Assembly (NCBI GenBank): GCA_034399355.1
Contig: JAXMMT010000035.1
Location: forward strand, 1-42,741
DNA: 42,741 nt
DNA from: UBA2279 sp034399355
GTDB taxonomy: Bacteria > Actinomycetota > Coriobacteriia > Anaerosomatales > Anaerosomataceae
Direction of reading: 5' to 3'
Shown: piece by piece, positions 23,594 to 30,773 of the stretch
How the letters are laid out: the number at the start of each line of letters is the position of its first letter
How positions within the stretch are numbered: the stretch's first letter is position 1
Made by a program: the position numbers and the translations under genes
Notes under the pieces: generated by a model
Database searches by the model: none
The model's input: only the letters and a program-made list of their open reading frames with translations
Told to the model about the DNA's origin: nothing

Positions 23594-24703
23594 TTGTCTG
23601 AATTCCACCTCACCGATCCCGCGTTCACTCCTATCGCCGAGAAGGTCCTCGCCGGCGAGCGTCTCACCCGCGAAGACGGCATCGCGCTGTATGCCAGCAA
23701 CGACCTGCTCGGCATCGGCCAGATGGCCGATCACGTGCGCCGCGCCAAGAACGGCAACCGCGTGCACTTCATGGTGAACCGCCATATCAACCCCACCAAC
23801 ATCTGCCGCAACCGCTGCAAGTTCTGCGCGTTCGCCCGCAGCGCCGGGGAAGAGGGCGCGTACGAGATGACGCTGGACAGCATCGTTGAAGCGACCCGCG
23901 AGGGCGTGGCCGACGGTGCCTACGAGATACATATCGTGAGCGGACTGCACCCCGATTGGAGCTACGAGTTCTACGTCGACATGGTGCGCCGCGTGCGCGA
24001 AGTGGCGCCGAAGCACGTCATCGTGCAGGCATTCACCGCCGTCGAGATCGAGCACATGGCGATCATCAGCGACAAGTCCACACTCGAGGTGCTCGCCGAC
24101 CTCCAAGAGGCGGGCCTCGACGCACTACCCGGTGGTGGCGCCGAGATCTTCTCGGACAGAACGCGTGTAGCGGCCTGGGACAAGAAGACCCGGGGCGACG
24201 TGTGGCTGCGAATCCACGGCGAAGCGCACTCACTCGGCATCAAGACCAACTGCACGATGCTCTACGGCCACATCGAGACGCTCGAGGAGCGCGTCGACCA
24301 CATGATCTTGCTGCGCGAGCAGCAAGACGCCTCAGGCGGCTTCCTCGCCTTTATCCCGCTCGCGTTCCATCCCGCCAACACTGAACTTGCCGACCTGCCA
24401 GCAACGACCGGCTTCGACGACCTCAAGACGCTCGCGATCGGGCGACTGATGCTCGACAACATCCCGCACATCAAGGCGTTCTGGATCATGCTCGGCCTGA
24501 AAGTCGCGCAGCTTTCCACGGCCTTTGGCGTGGATGACCTCGATGGCACTGTCGTGCACGAGCGCATCACGCACATGGCCGGCGCCACCACACCGGAGGC
24601 GCTCTCCAAAGAGGATCTCGTGGCGATGATCGAGGAGACCGGCCATGTGGCCGTGGAGCGCGACACACTCTATAAGGTAGTACGCGTGTACGGGGAGGCC
24701 TAA
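23594..24703 (+). CDS. mqnE: Aminodeoxyfutalosine synthase
   Basis: A 369-residue radical SAM enzyme of the futalosine menaquinone pathway. It adds the adenosyl radical to 3-[(1-carboxyvinyl)oxy]benzoate to give 6-amino-6-deoxyfutalosine. The cluster motif CRNRCKFCAF (C-x3-C-x2-C) lies at about residues 72-81 with the family context NRHINPTNICRN, and HIVSGLHPDW, LPGGGAEIFSDRTR and GHIETLEERVDH follow. TTG at 23594 is preferred: GGAGGT sits six bases before it, while the upstream ATGs at 23573 and elsewhere lack a ribosome site. First of mqnE-mqnA-mqnC. Confidence 0.94.
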   Translation: MSEFHLTDPAFTPIAEKVLAGERLTREDGIALYASNDLLGIGQMADHVRRAKNGNRVHFMVNRHINPTNICRNRCKFCAFARSAGEEGAYEMTLDSIVEATREGVADGAYEIHIVSGLHPDWSYEFYVDMVRRVREVAPKHVIVQAFTAVEIEHMAIISDKSTLEVLADLQEAGLDALPGGGAEIFSDRTRVAAWDKKTRGDVWLRIHGEAHSLGIKTNCTMLYGHIETLEERVDHMILLREQQDASGGFLAFIPLAFHPANTELADLPATTGFDDLKTLAIGRLMLDNIPHIKAFWIMLGLKVAQLSTAFGVDDLDGTVVHERITHMAGATTPEALSKEDLVAMIEETGHVAVERDTLYKVVRVYGEA

Positions 24704-24704
24704 G

Positions 24705-25535
24705 ATGGCGCGCCCACGCCTCGGCCATATCCAGTTCATCAACTGCCTGCCGCTCTACTACGGCATGGTGAAAAACGACGTCTTGCTCGATATCGACCTG
24801 GTGAAGGCGAACCCCGCGGAGCTCGCGCGCGAGCTGCTCGACGGCACGCTCGATGTGGCGCCCATCCCCTCCATCGAGTACGCACGCCACGCTGACGACT
24901 TCGTGCTGCTGCCCAACATCGCCATCTCCTCCGATGGCGCGGTGCAGTCCATCATGCTGATCTCGAAGGTGCCTGCCGAGAAGCTCACCGGCTGCACCGT
25001 CGCGCTCACCGACACCTCGCGCACCTCACAGGTGCTCGCGCAGGTGCTCGTCCAGAAACGCTGGGGCGCCTCGGCCACCTTCGTCGAGATGCCGCCGGAT
25101 CTCCCGGCAATGCTGCGTGACGCCGATGCCGCGCTACTCATCGGAGACGAGGCGCTTCGTGTGTACTGGGACCGACCCGACGGGCTTCTCGCCTACGACC
25201 TCGGCACGGTATGGACCGCATGGACGGGCCTGCCGATGGTGTACGCCGTGTGGGCGGTGCGCCGCGACTATGCCGAGCAGCAGCCTGAGGCCGTGCGCAC
25301 GGTGGCCGAGGCACTGAGCGGCTCACTCACCTACTGTCGCACGCATCTCGACGACATCTCGACGTATGCCGCGCGTTGGGAGCAGTTCCCCGCCGAGAAG
25401 TTCCGCAGCTACTTCGACGCGCTGCAGTTCCGCTTCGGGCCACGCTACCGCGAGGGACTCGCGCGCTATCTGGCCGAGGCGGTCAGCATCGGCCAGCTGG
25501 ACACGCTACCGAAAATCGAAGTGTTCGGCGAATGA
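24705..25535 (+). CDS. mqnA: Chorismate dehydratase
   Basis: A 276-residue MqnA with a periplasmic-binding-protein-like fold. It removes water from chorismate to give 3-[(1-carboxyvinyl)oxy]benzoate, the substrate of MqnE. Signatures include LGHIQFINCLPLYYGM, LDVAPIPSIEYA, LTDTSRTSQVLAQVL, ALLIGDEALR and DLGTVWTAWTGLPMVYAVW. It starts one base after the mqnE stop, with GGGGAGG in front. Confidence 0.94.
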   Translation: MARPRLGHIQFINCLPLYYGMVKNDVLLDIDLVKANPAELARELLDGTLDVAPIPSIEYARHADDFVLLPNIAISSDGAVQSIMLISKVPAEKLTGCTVALTDTSRTSQVLAQVLVQKRWGASATFVEMPPDLPAMLRDADAALLIGDEALRVYWDRPDGLLAYDLGTVWTAWTGLPMVYAVWAVRRDYAEQQPEAVRTVAEALSGSLTYCRTHLDDISTYAARWEQFPAEKFRSYFDALQFRFGPRYREGLARYLAEAVSIGQLDTLPKIEVFGE

Positions 25536-26734
25536 CAGATCGCGCTGAGAGGTCGTCGGCAGAGGTCGGCGGCGAGTTCCGCAGTGAAGGCGCGAATGCG
25601 CCGGAGCGAGGACTGTCTGAGCCGCCAACCTCCTCGCCGGCTCTCCACGACCTTGCATTCGCGGCGGCGCGTGGGGAGCACCGCCTGACAGCCGCCGAGG
25701 CACTCGCGCTGCTCGAGCATGCCGACATCCTGCACCTGGGCGCCGCGGCCACCGCGATGCGCGACCGGCTGCACCCGGAGCGCGAAGTCACATTCATCGT
25801 GGACCGCAACGTCAACTACACCAACGTGTGCGTGAGCGGCTGCCGCTTCTGCGCGTTTTATCGTGACGCCAGCGACGACGACGCCTACGTCATGCAGCCT
25901 GACGAACTCTACGCCAAGGTCGAAGAGACGCTCGCACTGGAGGGCACCGCCATCCTGCTGCAGGGCGGTCTGCACCCCGACCTCGGCATCGAGTGGTACG
26001 AGGATATGCTGCGCGCGCTGAAGGAGCGCTACCCCATCCACGTGCACGGATTCGGCCCGCCGGAGATGGTACACATCGCGCGGGTATCCGGCATCAGTAC
26101 GCGTGAGGTGCTGCAGCGCCTGCGCGACGCCGGCCTCAACTCGCTGCCGGGCGGCGGCGCCGAGATCCTCGTGGACAGCGTCCGCTCCCACGTCTCGCCT
26201 AAGAAGGCGACCAGCGACGAGTGGCTCGACGTGATGCGCGAAGCACACGAGCTGGGCATGTCCACCACCGCCACGATGATGTTCGGCGGCACCGAGACGA
26301 TCGAGGACCGCGTCGCGCACATGCAGCGCGTCCGCGAGGTGCAGGACGAGGCCGCCGCCAAGGACGCAGTGGGCTTCCGCGCGTTCATCCCGTGGAGCTT
26401 CCAGCCGGGCAACACCGAACTGGCCGAGGGCGAGTTCACCGGCGAAGCCGCCAGCGGCTGGGAGTACCTGCGCACGCTCGCGGTCTCGCGCCTCTTCCTC
26501 GACAACATCGCCAACATCCAGGCGTCCTGGGTGACGCAGGGCCCCAAGATCGGGCAGGTGGCGCTGTGCTTCGGCGCCAACGACATGGGCTCCACGATGA
26601 TCGAGGAGAACGTGGTGGCCTCGGCAGGTACAAGGTTCATGCTTGCCCGAGAGGAACTGGTGCGTCTCATCCGCGACGCCGGCTTCACGCCCGTGCAGCG
26701 CGACACGCTCTATCGCGAGGTGCGGCGATTCTGA
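25532..26734 (+). CDS. mqnC: Cyclic dehypoxanthinyl futalosine synthase
   Basis: A 400-residue radical SAM enzyme that cyclises dehypoxanthine futalosine in menaquinone synthesis. Cluster motif CVSGCRFCAF (about residues 107-116), then GGLHPDLGIEWYEDMLRALKERYPIHVHGFGPPE and SLPGGGAEILVDSVR. About 35 non-conserved residues (TDRAERSSAEVGGEFRS...) precede the usual N terminus; the ATG at 25532 overlaps the mqnA stop, so translational coupling favours this long form. The last step, MqnD, is not in this window. Confidence 0.94.
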   Translation: MTDRAERSSAEVGGEFRSEGANAPERGLSEPPTSSPALHDLAFAAARGEHRLTAAEALALLEHADILHLGAAATAMRDRLHPEREVTFIVDRNVNYTNVCVSGCRFCAFYRDASDDDAYVMQPDELYAKVEETLALEGTAILLQGGLHPDLGIEWYEDMLRALKERYPIHVHGFGPPEMVHIARVSGISTREVLQRLRDAGLNSLPGGGAEILVDSVRSHVSPKKATSDEWLDVMREAHELGMSTTATMMFGGTETIEDRVAHMQRVREVQDEAAAKDAVGFRAFIPWSFQPGNTELAEGEFTGEAASGWEYLRTLAVSRLFLDNIANIQASWVTQGPKIGQVALCFGANDMGSTMIEENVVASAGTRFMLAREELVRLIRDAGFTPVQRDTLYREVRRF

Positions 26735-26771
26735 CTGAGCAGCAGACTGGCTGCGCAAGATCGTCGATCGC

Positions 26772-26802
26772 TTGACGGGATGTAGCACCGGGTGGATATT
26801 AT
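26772..26802 (+). promoter_or_regulatory. Possible promoter before the NDH-2-like gene
   Basis: TTGACG (26772-26777) and TATTAT (26797-26802) with a 19-base spacer lie in the 196-base gap after mqnC. The spacer is longer than ideal. If real, the dehydrogenase, phosphorylase and deaminase genes form a transcript separate from mqnE-A-C. Confidence 0.35.
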
Positions 26803-26930
26803 TGGGCTCCAGCAACAGAGTCTCCACCGAATCCGGCGCGATTCAGAAGTGTCGCTAACCGCTATTCATGCAAACCTGGCTGCAAGACGATCTGAGTACC
26901 TACTCGAAGGATCTTACGAAAGGAGTCTTC

Positions 26931-28202
26931 ATGCGCCAAGCACCGTGCGCAACCTGTGCAACTCCGAGTGTCGGCAAGCGTATCGTCATCGCGGGAGGCG
27001 GTTACGCAGGCATGACGGCCGCAGTCAACCTCGGCAGGAAGCTCAAGGGTAGAAGCGACGTCGAGATCATGCTCATCGAACCGAACGCACATCAGCAGGC
27101 GCTATCGGAACTCGACCTCGTTGCCGTCGGTCCAGCTCGGGCGGAATTCTGTGAGCTGTGGCTTGCCCGTGTCTTCAAGAACCTGCCGGTGACCGTCTGC
27201 TACAACCGTGTGACCTCGGTCAACCCGGCGAGTCATTCGGTCACGGTCGGGTCACACGGTGTGACCACAGGCGAAGTGGACTACTGGCGCCTCGTACTTG
27301 CAACCGGCGCAGTCGCGTTCGTACCGCCCGTCCCGGGACTCGCAGAACATGCGGTCACCATGTGGTCGGTCGCTGATGCGCAGGAGCTCCAGCGCCGCGG
27401 CGAGGTGCAGTTTCGCGTCGCCGCGAAGCTAGACCCCATCGATCGGCCTCGCGCGCTGTCGTTCACCGTCATCGGCGGTGGAGCTACCGGCATCGAGATC
27501 GTCGGCACCCTTGCGGAACTGCTTCCCAAGCGCATACACACTTTCGGCCTGGACCGCAGCGACCTCCGCATACGACTCGTGGAGGGACGGCCAGACATCC
27601 TCTACGACCTTCCGCAACAACTCCGCGAGCGTACGAAGCGCCACCTTGCCAAGCTCGGCGTTGAACTCATCACCGGTTCTATGGTCTCCCGCGTCGAGCG
27701 AGACACCGTACATCTTGAGAACGGCTCCGTCATCGACTCATCGGTACTTGTCTTCTGCGGCGGCGCGAAGGCCGAACCGAGTGCACTTGAGTGGGGTCTT
27801 GAAGCCGACGCTTCCGGACGTCTGGTAGTCTCAGAGGTCTGCAAGGCGCCTGGCTATGACGACATCTATGTCGTAGGCGATATCTCCGCATTCCGCGATA
27901 CTGAGACCGGACGCACGATTCCGATGCTGGCGCAGTTCGCCATCCGCGAAGCAGAACATACTGCCAAAAACATCCTGCGCGAATTGCGCTGCGAGCAACC
28001 GACGCCGTTCCCGTCGGGCATGCACGGCGAGTTCGTGAGCGCAGGCCCCAGCTGGGGAATCGGATGGATGTTCGGCCTGAACCTGTCCGGGATACCGGCC
28101 ATCATCATGAAGCGTCTCACCTATGTGCTGTACTGGTTGCAGGTGGGCGGGATCCCGCTGGCCGTACGCCGTACCCGTGAGATGTTGAAAATGCAGCGCT
28201 AG
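26931..28202 (+). CDS. NDH-2-like NAD(P)/FAD-dependent oxidoreductase (putative type II NADH:menaquinone dehydrogenase)
   Basis: A 423-residue flavoprotein. FAD-binding GGGYAGMTAAVNL near residues 24-36, second dinucleotide fold FTVIGGGATGIEIVGTLAELL near 175-195, then VVGDISAFRDTETGRTIPMLAQFAIREA, and an amphipathic, basic C terminus (MKRLTYVLYWLQVGG...) that could hold it to the membrane. Type II NADH dehydrogenases pass electrons from NADH to menaquinone without pumping. The N terminus carries a CxxC pair (CATC, about residues 6-9), which I do not expect in this family. GAAAGGAG is five bases before the ATG. Sulfide:quinone oxidoreductase relatives are an alternative. Confidence 0.75.
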   Translation: MRQAPCATCATPSVGKRIVIAGGGYAGMTAAVNLGRKLKGRSDVEIMLIEPNAHQQALSELDLVAVGPARAEFCELWLARVFKNLPVTVCYNRVTSVNPASHSVTVGSHGVTTGEVDYWRLVLATGAVAFVPPVPGLAEHAVTMWSVADAQELQRRGEVQFRVAAKLDPIDRPRALSFTVIGGGATGIEIVGTLAELLPKRIHTFGLDRSDLRIRLVEGRPDILYDLPQQLRERTKRHLAKLGVELITGSMVSRVERDTVHLENGSVIDSSVLVFCGGAKAEPSALEWGLEADASGRLVVSEVCKAPGYDDIYVVGDISAFRDTETGRTIPMLAQFAIREAEHTAKNILRELRCEQPTPFPSGMHGEFVSAGPSWGIGWMFGLNLSGIPAIIMKRLTYVLYWLQVGGIPLAVRRTREMLKMQR

Positions 28203-28220
28203 ATCTGAGGGGGGAGTTTG

Positions 28221-29069
28221 ATGGCGCCCGATAAGGTACCTGCGGCCGAGTTCGGCATCTGCGGAGGAAGCGGCACGCTCTCGTTCGCGTTCCCTGCGGG
28301 ACTGGCCGACGAGCGCGTCAACGTCCTGGCCGAGAACCTCGTCTTCGACACGCCCTTTGGACGCTCCCCCGCGTTCACGCACTTCAGCGTAGAAGGCCCA
28401 CACGGCATCCGGCATGCACTCGCCGTGAAGATGCATGGTTGGCGCCGGGGCGTGAAGCGCGGAGATGCCTCGCTGCAGGTCTTCTGGGTCTTCCATCAGG
28501 CGGGCGTCCGCAAAGTCGTCGCCGACGGCGGAGTCGGCTCGCTCAACCACCTGCTCGACCCGCGCGATGTCGTCATCCCCAACGACTTCATCGACCTCAC
28601 GACGAAGCAGGACATCTGCGTCTGCGGCGATCACCTGCTGATAATGCGCCAGCCCGTCTGTCCTGACCTGTCGCGTAACCTGTACCTCTCGGCAAGCCCG
28701 AGCTTCAGCCGTGTGTACCGTCGCGGCACCTATCTCGTCACCGACGGCCCACGCTTCGAGTCCCCGGCTGAGATCGACTACATGCGCCGCCTCGGCGGCG
28801 ACGTCATCGGACAGTCGTTCGCGCCCGAGGTCTTCCTCGCCCGCGACATCGGCGCCTGCTACGCCGGCATCTACATCGTCGTCAACTACGGTGAGGGTGT
28901 CGTGAAAGAGTGGGAACACGCCGAGATGAAGTCGATTTTCTTCGACGAGTCCGAGACGATTGCGCGCTGCGTGCTCGACACGGTTGCCGAGGCGGACTTG
29001 GATGCCGCGTGCGGATGCATGGAGCTGCGCAAACCGAGTCTGCTGGGACTGCCCGAGGAACCGCGATGA
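28221..29069 (+). CDS. MTAP/PNP-family nucleoside phosphorylase, possibly acting on futalosine
   Basis: A 282-residue phosphorylase of the methylthioadenosine phosphorylase type. Visible are GGSG (residues 15-18, phosphate loop), FTHFSVEGPHGIRHALAVKMHG, ADGGVGSLNHLL, PNDFIDLTT, a CP-containing segment, GTYLVTDGPRFESPAEIDYMRR and PEVFLARDIGACYAG. Human MTAP uses an Asp here (TDYD) to hold adenine; this protein reads VVNYGEG with Asn at about 222. In 6-oxopurine-specific phosphorylases an Asn binds the base. This suggests inosine-like or futalosine-like substrates. It is directly upstream of, and overlapping, an MqnX-like deaminase that would make such a 6-oxopurine. No mqnB is seen. Substrate is inferred; methylthioinosine is the main alternative. 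Confidence 0.8.
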   Translation: MAPDKVPAAEFGICGGSGTLSFAFPAGLADERVNVLAENLVFDTPFGRSPAFTHFSVEGPHGIRHALAVKMHGWRRGVKRGDASLQVFWVFHQAGVRKVVADGGVGSLNHLLDPRDVVIPNDFIDLTTKQDICVCGDHLLIMRQPVCPDLSRNLYLSASPSFSRVYRRGTYLVTDGPRFESPAEIDYMRRLGGDVIGQSFAPEVFLARDIGACYAGIYIVVNYGEGVVKEWEHAEMKSIFFDESETIARCVLDTVAEADLDAACGCMELRKPSLLGLPEEPR

Positions 29070-30373
29070 TCATCGCCGGTGACTGGGCGATCACCCCGGG
29101 CACCAAGACACTGGAACACGGCGCGGTCTGCATCAACGGCAACCGCATACAGGACGTGGGGACGAAAGACGCCCTCGCCGCGCGCTACCCGGATGCGGTC
29201 GTACGGAACCATCCCGGCTGCGTCATCATGCCCGGCCTGGTGAACGCGCACACACATCTTGCGCTCACTGCGCTTCAGGACGTCGTGCCACCCGAGGGCG
29301 ACTTCGCCCCGTGGATCGACCGCATCACCCGTGCAGTCCTCGCACTGGATCGCAACGATTTTGCCGCCTCGGCCACGGCGGGAGCAGTACAGTGCCTGCT
29401 CGGGGGCGTGACGGTGGTCGGCGACATCGCCTACGGTCCCGAATCGCCGGCTGCAGCAGGCGACATGGGGCTCGGAGGGGTGTTCTTCTGGGAAGTCCTC
29501 GGCATAACGCCTGCCGAGCTTCCCGACACGCTCGCGAGGATTGAGTTCCCCACCGCCCCGGGCGACCAGTGCCCGTCGCGTATGCGCTGCGGCCTCTCCC
29601 CTCACGCACCCTACTCGTCAGGCCCTGATCTCCTGCAAGCCATCAAGCAGGCCGCGGACGGTTTCGACATCCAATTCAGTATCCATGCGGCCGAATCCGC
29701 GGCGGAGCTGCAATTGCTCGTCACGGGTGACGGTCCCTTCGCCGAGAAAGCGAATCGCCTTGCCCACGGCTTCCGTCCGCCGCGCACGGGCGCTATCCGC
29801 TACCTCGATCGTCTCGGCGTCCTTGAAGGCGCGCTTGTCATACACTGCGTGCACCTCATGCCTGGCGAGGCCCACCTTCTTGCCGAGAAGGCCCGCGGGG
29901 TGGTGCTGTGCCCCCGCTCGAACGCACTCCTCGGCAATGGGAGACCGCCAGTCCGCGCATTGCTTGACGCCAAGGTCCGGATCGCACTGGGAACCGACTC
30001 CGCAGTTTCCAACACCGACCTTGACCTGTTCGCAGAAGCCCGGGCCTTGAGAGAACTCGAGCCAGCGCTCACGGCAGCTCAACTCGTGCAGATGATGACC
30101 GAGACCGGCGCAGACGTCCTCGGGCTCGGCGATCGTTTCGGCCGCTTGGCGACAGGCTACAACGCCGATGTGATCGCTGTGGAGGTCGGAGACACCGGCC
30201 ACCCCCTTGAGGCTGTCGTCAAACTGGGCAGCCAGGGACATGTCAGAACAGTCGTGACGGGAGGGATCGCACGAGTGCTCGGCGGTACGCCAACGTTTTC
30301 CACGACTCCCATGAACCAAGCGACCGCACGGGTCACCGCGAAAGCAGCTCGGGCAGTCGGGCCCTTCTTGTAG
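29066..30373 (+). CDS. MqnX-like amidohydrolase (aminodeoxyfutalosine / methylthioadenosine deaminase family)
   Basis: A 435-residue amidohydrolase of the MTA/SAH/aminodeoxyfutalosine deaminase group. Metal ligands are visible as NAHTHLA (HxH, about residues 64-68), IHAAES, HCVHL and GTDSAVSNTDLDLF (Asp). The family removes the 6-amino group of adenine-type nucleosides; in futalosine-pathway organisms MqnX converts aminodeoxyfutalosine to futalosine. The ATG at 29066 overlaps the phosphorylase stop by 4 bases, with GAGGAA in front. The downstream end is followed at once by direct repeats of the formate dehydrogenase promoter. Specificity among aminodeoxyfutalosine, MTA and SAH is not decidable from sequence. 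Confidence 0.85.
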   Translation: MIIAGDWAITPGTKTLEHGAVCINGNRIQDVGTKDALAARYPDAVVRNHPGCVIMPGLVNAHTHLALTALQDVVPPEGDFAPWIDRITRAVLALDRNDFAASATAGAVQCLLGGVTVVGDIAYGPESPAAAGDMGLGGVFFWEVLGITPAELPDTLARIEFPTAPGDQCPSRMRCGLSPHAPYSSGPDLLQAIKQAADGFDIQFSIHAAESAAELQLLVTGDGPFAEKANRLAHGFRPPRTGAIRYLDRLGVLEGALVIHCVHLMPGEAHLLAEKARGVVLCPRSNALLGNGRPPVRALLDAKVRIALGTDSAVSNTDLDLFAEARALRELEPALTAAQLVQMMTETGADVLGLGDRFGRLATGYNADVIAVEVGDTGHPLEAVVKLGSQGHVRTVVTGGIARVLGGTPTFSTTPMNQATARVTAKAARAVGPFL

Positions 30374-30773
30374 GCCAACCTCTACACAACCTCTACACAT
30401 CCTTTGCGCCCCTATGCTACTCTCGTCTGTGTGGTAAGGGGGTTGACGTGAGAGAACCGGCATTCTCCACGGCACGAAGCAACTCAAGAGTGGGCGCTAT
30501 GGACACGGCTGCAACGCAGTCGTCGTTGTCTGTAGCGTCTTCTGCATTTCTCCTCGCGACCCCCCACGCCCCTCGTTCGAAGACGACGGGGGCATCCTAT
30601 ACACCTGCCGCTGACTGAGCGACCACGTTCGGCCAGGAGGAATCCTCGCCGAAGGGTCGGTCCAGCGGCATATATGTGTGCAGATTGGAGGAGCGCGTAC
30701 AGCACACACCAGCGTCCAGTACAGACTGGAACGTGTAATGACCGAACGTACGATTTCAGTGAAGGAGGCAAGG
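30374..30773 (+). other. 400-base gap: structured leader of the formate dehydrogenase operon, no gene seen
   Basis: No reading frame here has a ribosome site or recognisable product. Apart from the promoter repeats, it holds two good hairpins. The first is CGTG-A-GAGAA/TTCTC-CACG (30447-30471). The second is longer, CGACC...TTCGGC-C-AGGA with loop GGAA and matching TCCT-C-GCCGAA...GGTCG (30620-30659); its GGAA loop is a GNRA tetraloop. A third, GGCTGC-AAC-GCAGTC, lies between them. A metal-cofactor or other riboswitch is possible for a molybdenum/tungsten enzyme, but I cannot match a known class by eye. Confidence 0.45.
30377..30418 (+). promoter_or_regulatory. Tandem 11-bp direct repeat and -10 box of the formate dehydrogenase operon
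   Basis: AACCTCTACAC occurs twice back to back (30377-30387, 30388-30398), a period of one helix turn, typical of sites bound by OmpR/PhoB-type response regulators. TATGCT at 30413-30418 follows 14 bases later and is the likely -10. The start would be near 30425, giving a leader of about 350 bases before the dehydrogenase gene. No regulator gene is adjacent. Confidence 0.4.

Noticed and set aside
25376..25531. Longer N terminus of mqnC starting within mqnA
   Set aside because: The extra residues are an out-of-frame reading of mqnA; the ATG at 25532 overlaps the mqnA stop in a coupled arrangement.
30430..30600. Possible tRNA, including tRNA-Sec, in the FDH leader (a GTTCGAA is present)
   Set aside because: No acceptor or T-stem pairs around the GTTCGAA and no anticodon arm can be built.
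30635..30680. AGGAGG-like ribosome site for a small leader peptide
   Set aside because: It lies within the loop and stem of a hairpin, and no start codon follows within a usable distance.
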